Shown here: positions 6,734-12,636 of the stretch, piece by piece
How the letters are laid out: each line of letters starts with the position of its first letter
How positions within the stretch are numbered: position 1 is the stretch's first letter
Source: an uncultured Beijerinckiaceae bacterium
GTDB taxonomy: Bacteria; Pseudomonadota; Alphaproteobacteria; Rhizobiales; Beijerinckiaceae
Assembly (NCBI GenBank): GCA_937863205.1
Contig: CALMGA010000342.1
Location: 1-12,636, forward strand
Length of the DNA: 12,636 nt
Direction: 5' to 3'
Translations under genes and position numbers: made by a program
The notes under the pieces: model-generated
What the model was told of the DNA's origin: nothing
Databases searched by the model: none
Seen by the model: the letters and a program-made list of their open reading frames with translations, nothing else

Positions 6734-7063
6734 CTACTTGACAAGCGGATCGAGCAGGAAACTGCCCGGCGTCGCGGCGGGCGGCGCATTGATCGGGCGG
6801 GCCGGGTTCTTGACGGCGGAGTTCAGCTTGGCGATGGCGGACTCCTCGTAGACCTGGTTCGGGCTCTGGATCAGGCCGGGCGTGTCCATGTCCTGAAGAA
6901 CGCGCGTTTGCGCGGCCTGCGAGGTGGCCTGCGTCTGCGGCAGGCCGGACGGCGGCTCCAGGGCCCCTTTGCGGCCGCAGCCGGCGAGCGCCGGCGCGAC
7001 TAGGCAGAGCGCCGCAGCCAAGCGAAGGGCGGCAAGACACGGAACGGGACGGGCGCGAACCAA
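6734..7063 (-). CDS. lptM: LptM-type small outer-membrane lipoprotein
   Basis: This 109-residue protein has a signal peptide with a lipobox LAGC (26-29), so Cys29 should be lipidated. It is followed directly by GRKGALEPP, the GCG-x-KG-x-L-x-x-P pattern of the LptM (YifL) family. In E. coli, LptM helps mature the LPS-export protein LptD; only the short N-terminal motif is shared here, so that role is inferred. The rest is Gln/Ala/Pro-rich and probably disordered, ending in FLLDPLVK. The start is TTG at 7063, supported by GGAG (CTCC, 7072-7075) 8 nt upstream; I found no better start near the signal peptide. It is the first gene of the likely lptM-lysA-TIGR02302 unit, and sits before lysA in many relatives. 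Confidence 0.85.
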   Translation of the reverse strand: MVRARPVPCLAALRLAAALCLVAPALAGCGRKGALEPPSGLPQTQATSQAAQTRVLQDMDTPGLIQSPNQVYEESAIAKLNSAVKNPARPINAPPAATPGSFLLDPLVK

Positions 7064-7154
7064 CGGGCAAACTCCGATCCCAAGCAGCTATAAGGCAAAA
7101 GCGTCGGGGACGCGACGCCGCCGCGCCGCGACGGCAGCAAGCGGATCGAGACTG
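7064..7154. promoter_or_regulatory. Divergent promoter region, lptM operon / pseudouridine synthase
   Basis: This 91-nt region separates the leftward lptM and the rightward RluA-family gene. The only AT-rich element is CTATAA at 7088-7093, which reads TTATAG leftward and could be the -10 box for lptM; a start point near 7081 would give a very short leader holding the GGAG. The same bases give TATAAG (7089-7094) rightward. No good -35 is seen for either direction. Beyond it lie GC-rich hairpins such as GCGTCG (7101-7106) with CGACGC (7113-7118). Confidence 0.35.
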
Positions 7155-7931
7155 TTGCAGGACACGCCCGCCATTCCATCGGATCTTCGGCAAGAAACCT
7201 TCAACGAAGGTGCGCGTCCTGGCGAGGATGCGCTCGCCGGGCGGCTGCTCTATCGCGATGCCCTGATGCTGATTGTCGACAAGCCGGCCGGCATCGCCGT
7301 GCATCGCGGCCCGGCGAACCGCCTCGGCGACGGCGCCAGTCTGGACGCGCTGTTTGGCGGCCTGCGCTTCGGCCTGCCGCGCGATCCCGCGCTGGCCCAT
7401 CGCCTCGACCGCGGCACCTCCGGCTGCCTGATCCTTGGTCGCCATCGCAAGGCGCTGGAAAAGCTGGGTCTTTTGTTCAAGCAGGGCCGCATCGGGAAGA
7501 CCTACTGGGCGGTGGTGGAGGGCGAACCCGAGGCTGACGAGGGGCTGATCGAACTGGCGCTGGGCCGTCGCGACGCCGGGCGCGGCTGGTGGATGAAGGT
7601 CGATCCGGCCGGCCTGCCCTCGCAAACCCGCTGGCGCGTGCTCGGTCGCGGTTCCGGCCGGGCCGCGCTGGCCCTCGAACCGCTGACCGGGCGAACCCAT
7701 CAGTTGCGCGTGCACTGCCAAGCGATGGGCTGGCCGATCGCCGGCGACCCGATCTACGGGACGGCGCAGGGTTCGGCGCAGGATCCGGGCGGGCCGATGC
7801 TGCAGCTCCACGCCAGACACGTGCGCGTGCCGATCTACAAGAACAAGGACGCGATCTCGGTCACGGCGCCGGTGCCGGCGCACATGCGCGCGGCCCTCGC
7901 GAACTGCGGGGCGGCTTGCGACGTCGCGTAA
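7155..7931 (+). CDS. RluA-family RNA pseudouridine synthase
   Basis: This protein, about 258 residues, isomerises uridine to pseudouridine in rRNA or tRNA; the target base cannot be told. Seen motifs are VDKPAGIAVHRG (41-52), HRLDRGTSG (82-90) with catalytic Asp85, KTYWAVVEG (115-123), GRTHQLRVH (179-187) and GDPIYG (197-202), in the family's order. There is no S4 RNA-binding domain, as in the short RluA group. The start is uncertain. TTG at 7155 (weak GAG 4 nt upstream) keeps the strand before VDKPAG and leaves room for a promoter; ATG 7266 would cut into the fold. The frame stays open further upstream, but that would overlap lptM. It converges on rppH with only 5 nt between stop codons. Confidence 0.9.
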   Translation: MQDTPAIPSDLRQETFNEGARPGEDALAGRLLYRDALMLIVDKPAGIAVHRGPANRLGDGASLDALFGGLRFGLPRDPALAHRLDRGTSGCLILGRHRKALEKLGLLFKQGRIGKTYWAVVEGEPEADEGLIELALGRRDAGRGWWMKVDPAGLPSQTRWRVLGRGSGRAALALEPLTGRTHQLRVHCQAMGWPIAGDPIYGTAQGSAQDPGGPMLQLHARHVRVPIYKNKDAISVTAPVPAHMRAALANCGAACDVA

Positions 7932-7936
7932 ACCGT

Positions 7937-8500
7937 TCAGGCGGCGGCGAAGCGGGCGAAGGCGGTCACCACGTTCTCATACACCTGCCGCTTGAAGGGT
8001 ATGATGAGGTCGGGCAGCGTTTCCATGCGCGCCCACCGCCATGTCTCGAATTCTGGCCTGAAACCGCCGCTGGGCGCGGTCACGTTGATTTCGCGTTCCG
8101 GGCCGGTGAAGCGAAGGGCGAACCATTTTTGCCGCTGGCCCTGGTAGCGCCCGCGCCACGCCTTGCGGGATGCATCGACCGGCAGTTCGTAGCTGTACCA
8201 GCCCGGCGCCTCGGCGAGGCGCTCCACGGAGGTGATGTTGGTTTCTTCGGCGAGTTCGCGCAGCGCCGCCTCGTAGGGATCTTCACCCGGATCGATGCCG
8301 CCCTGCGGCATCTGCCAGAGGTATCCGCCGCCGGACCCCTCGGCGATGCGCTTCATGCGCCGCTTGCCGACGAAGACGAGCCCCTTGGCGTTGAGCAGCA
8401 TGATGCCCACGCAGGGTCGATACTGGCTCGCGTCGAGTCCGGGCGAGACTTGGATCGGCGGGTCCGAAGACGGCGGGGTTTGCGGCGGCGCGGCGGTCAT
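7937..8500 (-). CDS. rppH: RNA 5'-pyrophosphohydrolase (Nudix)
   Basis: This 187-residue Nudix enzyme removes pyrophosphate from the 5' end of transcripts, which triggers RNase E-dependent decay; alphaproteobacterial forms are also called IalA/NudH or dinucleoside polyphosphate hydrolase. YRPCVGIMLLN (27-37) and WQMPQGGID (62-70) are RppH hallmarks. The Nudix box spans 67-89, with G67, E73, R81-E82 and the metal-binding E85-E86. Asn88 replaces the usual last Gly, a conservative variation. The first 25 residues are Pro/Ser-rich and probably disordered. The ATG overlaps the stop of the deacetylase gene in ATGA (8497-8500), and no Shine-Dalgarno is visible, so translation is probably coupled. 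It ends the EnvC-CtpA-deacetylase operon. Confidence 0.95.
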   Translation of the reverse strand: MTAAPPQTPPSSDPPIQVSPGLDASQYRPCVGIMLLNAKGLVFVGKRRMKRIAEGSGGGYLWQMPQGGIDPGEDPYEAALRELAEETNITSVERLAEAPGWYSYELPVDASRKAWRGRYQGQRQKWFALRFTGPEREINVTAPSGGFRPEFETWRWARMETLPDLIIPFKRQVYENVVTAFARFAAA

Positions 8501-9708
8501 CGGCTGATTGTTGCGATACTTGCCCCGCCCCGTGCAAGCATGCCGACCGGAACGAGCGAAATGTTTTTGCCCGGCAGCTCGGCCGCCAAGCGGGCGATGA
8601 CGGGCAGGTGCTCGGGCAGGCCGCTGGCCATGCCCACCGCCGAGCCCTTGCGACGGGCGATCTCCACGAGCCTGTTGAAGTTGGCTCGCACGGCTTCGGG
8701 ATCGGCGGTCGCATCGAGCACGACGTCGGCGCGCACGGCGGCGACCCGCTGCCGCGCGGCGATGTCGAGGGCGAGGCTGCGTGATGAAGTGCCATCCTCG
8801 ACGAAGAACAGGCCGCGCCCGGCTGCCGCCTTGAGAACGCCCGCCATCGTTGCGGCGTCGCCGGTCACCGGGGCGCCGAGCAGGTTGGTGAGGCCGGAAT
8901 ATCCCGTGAAGCGGCCGAGCAGCCAGCCGAGGTCGTCGGCCAGCGCCTCGGCCGGCTCGTCCGGCCGCAGCGCGTGAGGACCGGGCGAACCGCCGCCGGT
9001 GTTCTGCATCGGCAGCTGCAGAAGCACTTCGTGGCCCTTGGCCACCGCTGCCGCCACGGTGGCCGGCAGCGCCGAACCATAGGGCACGAAGGCCAGCGTG
9101 ACCGCCGGCGGCATGGAGTCGATGGCCGTTTGCGTCGCGGCCGGGCTCAACCCCATGCCGCCGACAAAGATCGCGACCTTCGGCAAGCCATTGACGGGCT
9201 GGTTCGGGCCGCTGCCGGGGGGATCGCTCCGGTCCGGGCTCCGATCCGTCGATGAGGGACGTTCCTTCGGCGGGGGGCCGAGCTGCCGGGTGACGTCGAT
9301 GACGAGTGGGCCCTGCACCGGTGCGGGGGTTGTTCCCCGGAACACCCTGACACCGTTCTCGACCATTCCCTCGGCATAAGCGCCGGCCGTGCCGGGTTGG
9401 GCGCCGCGCTGGGCCGAAGACGGACCGCCCCCCGTTTCCGCCGCTCGCGGGAGACTGGGCGAGGATGCAGGAGGCAGTGACCCGGTCGGGGTCGGGTCGG
9501 CCGGTGATGGCGCAGCGGGGACGGCAGGAGGCTGCGCAACCGATGGCAGGGTCGCCACCGCATAGGGTTCGCCGCCGTGCGGGTCGGCGGTGGCGAGCAG
9601 GGCGCCGATCCCCGCCAGCGCGAGGGTCACGGCTGCCCCAACCAGCACGGTCCGCGCCCGTCGTCGTGGCCGGGGTGCCTTGGTCCCCAGCGGGGCGTTA
9701 AGATCCAT
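8497..9708 (-). CDS. Divergent polysaccharide deacetylase family protein (YibQ-like)
   Basis: This 403-residue protein has an N-terminal membrane anchor (about 19-40) after a basic stretch. A long Pro/Ser/Gly-rich linker (about 45-175) follows, then a divergent polysaccharide deacetylase domain (about 177-400), probably periplasmic. KVAIFVGGMGLS (177-188), VTLAFVPYG (203-211), LLQLPMQN (229-236), PGPHAL (242-247), TNLLG (274-278) and FFVEDGTSSRSLA (301-313) follow the family's order. Members lack the standard deacetylase metal triad in clear form, and the activity is unproven; E. coli YibQ sits beside envC. The start at ATG 9708 was chosen because MDLNAPLG fits the family N-terminus; an upstream GTG at 9786 adds 26 atypical residues. 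The gene lies 112 nt after ctpA and overlaps rppH by 4 nt. Confidence 0.88.
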   Translation of the reverse strand: MDLNAPLGTKAPRPRRRARTVLVGAAVTLALAGIGALLATADPHGGEPYAVATLPSVAQPPAVPAAPSPADPTPTGSLPPASSPSLPRAAETGGGPSSAQRGAQPGTAGAYAEGMVENGVRVFRGTTPAPVQGPLVIDVTRQLGPPPKERPSSTDRSPDRSDPPGSGPNQPVNGLPKVAIFVGGMGLSPAATQTAIDSMPPAVTLAFVPYGSALPATVAAAVAKGHEVLLQLPMQNTGGGSPGPHALRPDEPAEALADDLGWLLGRFTGYSGLTNLLGAPVTGDAATMAGVLKAAAGRGLFFVEDGTSSRSLALDIAARQRVAAVRADVVLDATADPEAVRANFNRLVEIARRKGSAVGMASGLPEHLPVIARLAAELPGKNISLVPVGMLARGGASIATISR

Positions 9709-9804
9709 GGTTCTGCGTCCCAGGGCGCGTTTCGTGCCGGTTCGCCTCGATCCCGGACGTTGCGCGGGCGTGCAGCGGACCGGCACCCCGCCAGGGTGAG
9801 GTGG

Positions 9805-9818
9805 GCGCGGCTCCGCGC
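9805..9818 (-). terminator. Short GC-rich hairpin just after the ctpA stop
   Basis: GCGCGG (9805-9810) and CCGCGC (9813-9818) are exact complements around 2 nt, so in practice a 5-bp stem with a 4-nt loop, beginning 3 nt past the ctpA stop. A second small stem, CACCC (9784-9788) with GGGTG (9794-9798), follows. There is no T-tract, so partial attenuation or RNA protection is as likely as termination. Confidence 0.25.
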
Positions 9819-9820
9819 GG

Positions 9821-11247
<1,427 letters not shown>

Positions 11248-11248
<1 letters not shown>

Positions 11249-12609
11249 CAGCCGCGAACCCTTTGAAGCTCCGGTTTCGCCCACCATGGGCCCGGATCGA
11301 TCGTCGCCCCATCCTTGCGGAATTCCACGTACAAAACCGGCTGCGCGGCGCCGAGGGCTGCGGCGGCGGCAGTCTTTGTCGAGCCGTCGCCCATGGCGGC
11401 GACCGGCTCTCCGGCCAGCACGAACTGGCCCAAACTTACGTCCACCCGATCCATGCCGGCAAGGACTATATAGTAGCCGCCGCCCGCATTGAGGATCAAC
11501 AGCTGCCCGAACGAGCGGTACGGGCCGGCGTAGGCGATCCAGCCATCCGCCGGGGACGCCACGGCCGCGCTCGCGCGCGTCGACAGCAGCAGGCCTTTCT
11601 CGACGCCGCCCAGCCCGTCGTCCTCGCCGAAATGCCGCAGAACCGTTCCCGCCGCCGGCAGGGCAAGCTGACCGCGTGTCGCGGCGAAGGCCACCGCGGG
11701 CGCCAAACGCCCGGGGTTTGGATGTCCGGAGTCTTGTGGTTGCGCCGGTGCCTCGCCCCCGGGCGGGGCGACCGGCATCAGGGCGGCCAGCTTCTCGTCC
11801 GATGCCTTTGCCGCCTCGGCCGCCCGCGCCGCGGCGCCGCCACCGCGTTCCATGCGCGCGATCAAATCCTTGAGGGAGCCGGTCTGCCCGGCGAGCTGCT
11901 TGGCCCTGTCACCTTCGGCGTCGAACTCGCCCTGCGCTTGGCCGAGCGCCTGCTGGCGCGCCTCGATCAGGGCCGACAGGCGGCTGCGTTCGACCTGCAG
12001 CGAAGCGAGGTCGGCATCGATCGAGCGCCGCTCGTCGTCGATGGCGCGGCGCGTCCGGGTCAAGGCGGCGAGGTCGTTGGCGAGCGCGTCCGTTTCCGCG
12101 CGCATGCCGGGCAGCACGGCGCCGAGCAGCATCGAGGTGCGGATCGCCTTGAGAACGTCGGCCGGCTCGACCAGCAGCGCCGGCGGCGGCTTGCGGCCCA
12201 TGCGCTGCAAGGCGGCGAGAACGTCGGCGATCACCGCCCGACGGCCTTGCAGCGAGCGCTGCGTGACCTCGCGCGCGGCGTTGAGCTTGTCGAGCCTGGC
12301 CTCCGTGTCGGCGATCTTGCGCTCCGTGCCGGCCGTTCTCGCGGTGAGGGCGAGCAGCGAGGCTTCGAAGCGGGCGCGGTCGTTGCGGTAGGTGCCGATG
12401 TCGCTGGCCAGCGTTCGCCGCCGGTCTTCGGATGCATCGAGGCTGTCCTGCAACCCGCGCAGCTTCAGCTTGGCATCGTCAAGCGCAGTCGGCGCCGCCG
12501 TGGCGACCTGCGCGCCGCCCTCGCCCGCCGGCGCGGCCGCTCCGGCAAACCTTGCGAAACCAAGGAACCCCATGATGAACAAGGCCATCGCCGCGAGGCC
12601 CATCGCCAC
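11248..12609 (-). CDS. envC: EnvC-like murein hydrolase activator (degenerate LytM/M23), 5' end unresolved
   Basis: About 453 residues are seen. A hydrophobic signal sequence (1-25) is followed by two long coiled-coil segments (about 42-135 and 172-255), a Pro/Gly linker, and a LytM/M23-like fold (about 315-445; GTVLRHFGED, SPADGWIAYAGPYRSFGQL, VEFRKDG). Both zinc-ligand motifs are lost: the H-x3-D position reads VEKGLLLS and the H-x-H position reads VLYVEF. It should therefore be inactive as a peptidase and act, like E. coli EnvC, by activating amidases in the periplasm during division. It overlaps ctpA by one base (TGATG). The start used is GTG 12609; ATG 12603 or 12588 are alternatives. 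The 5' coding bases lie inside a perfect inverted repeat that reaches the window edge, and the frame stays open to the edge, so the true N-terminus may be missing or wrong. Confidence 0.85.
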
Positions 12610-12636
12610 GCGGCGATGGCCTTGTTCATCATGGGG
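12568..12636. repeat. Perfect 28-bp inverted repeat with 13-nt loop, ending at the window's last base
   Basis: Bases 12568-12595 are the exact reverse complement of 12609-12636, around a 13-nt loop (12596-12608). The right arm stops at the window edge, so the repeat could continue outside. The left arm is ordinary EnvC signal-sequence coding DNA, so the right arm looks like the same DNA read back. This is typical of fold-back chimeras at contig ends rather than of a biological element. Confidence 0.85.

Noticed and set aside
3212..7003. An open rightward frame of over 1200 codons opposite TIGR02302, lysA and part of lptM
   Set aside because: It lies antisense to three well-recognised genes and has an Arg/Gly/Ala/His-rich makeup with no motif. 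GC-rich codon bias on the real strand keeps stop codons out of this frame.
6045..7883. A leftward frame of about 600 codons across the pseudouridine synthase and lysA
   Set aside because: It runs through two real genes in the wrong frame and shows no family signature.
9709..9786. Upstream GTG start (9786) for the divergent deacetylase
   Set aside because: Adds a basic, Cys-containing leader unlike the family; MDLNAPLG at 9708 is a natural N-terminus before the membrane helix.
11249..11287. Upstream ATG (11287) for ctpA
   Set aside because: It would put 13 residues before a normal signal peptide; the TGATG overlap at 11248 explains the start better.

Overview
The window looks like a chromosomal segment of a GC-rich alphaproteobacterium, most likely order Hyphomicrobiales (Rhizobiales). 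The evidence is the gene content: a TIGR02302 (DUF4175-like) giant membrane protein beside lysA and an LptM-type lipoprotein, a twin-helix HIG1-domain protein beside a PduO-type adenosyltransferase, a DUF6460-like small membrane protein, and the run EnvC-like / CtpA / divergent polysaccharide deacetylase / RppH. All are typical of that order. The genus cannot be told from the sequence. I see no mobile element, phage gene, CRISPR array, tRNA, rRNA or known riboswitch.

Layout, left to right. Positions 1-398 hold no convincing gene, only GC-rich hairpins and a short tandem repeat, and end as the leader of an orphan NarL/FixJ-type response regulator (399-1106, +). A small membrane protein follows (1210-1557, +). 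It converges on a leftward pair: a twin-transmembrane HIG1-type protein (2226-2432) and a cob(I)alamin adenosyltransferase (1573-2160). The next leftward cluster is lptM (6734-7063), lysA (5426-6709) and the TIGR02302 protein (2645-5377), probably one operon driven from the 7064-7154 divergent region. The same region also serves a rightward RluA-family pseudouridine synthase (7155-7931). The last cluster is leftward and tightly packed: EnvC-like LytM protein (11248-12609), CtpA protease (9821-11248), divergent polysaccharide deacetylase (8497-9708) and RppH (7937-8500). The first and last junctions overlap (TGATG, ATGA).

Most of the window concerns the cell envelope. LysA makes lysine from meso-diaminopimelate, the peptidoglycan cross-linking amino acid. 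The lptM-type lipoprotein is related to a factor for outer-membrane LPS-export assembly. EnvC-like proteins activate amidases, and CtpA proteases trim or degrade periplasmic proteins, including peptidoglycan hydrolases in other bacteria. RppH at the end of the last operon starts mRNA decay, and the left end carries cobalamin activation and signalling.

This is mainly ordinary core chromosome; I found no strong candidate for a new defence or mobile system. The oddest signal is technical: a perfect 28-bp inverted repeat that runs to the last base, inside the EnvC signal-sequence coding region. It looks like a fold-back assembly or library artefact and leaves that gene's 5' end unresolved. Of the real biology, the least understood parts are the TIGR02302 protein with its possible start-site hairpin switch, and the HIG1/adenosyltransferase pairing.
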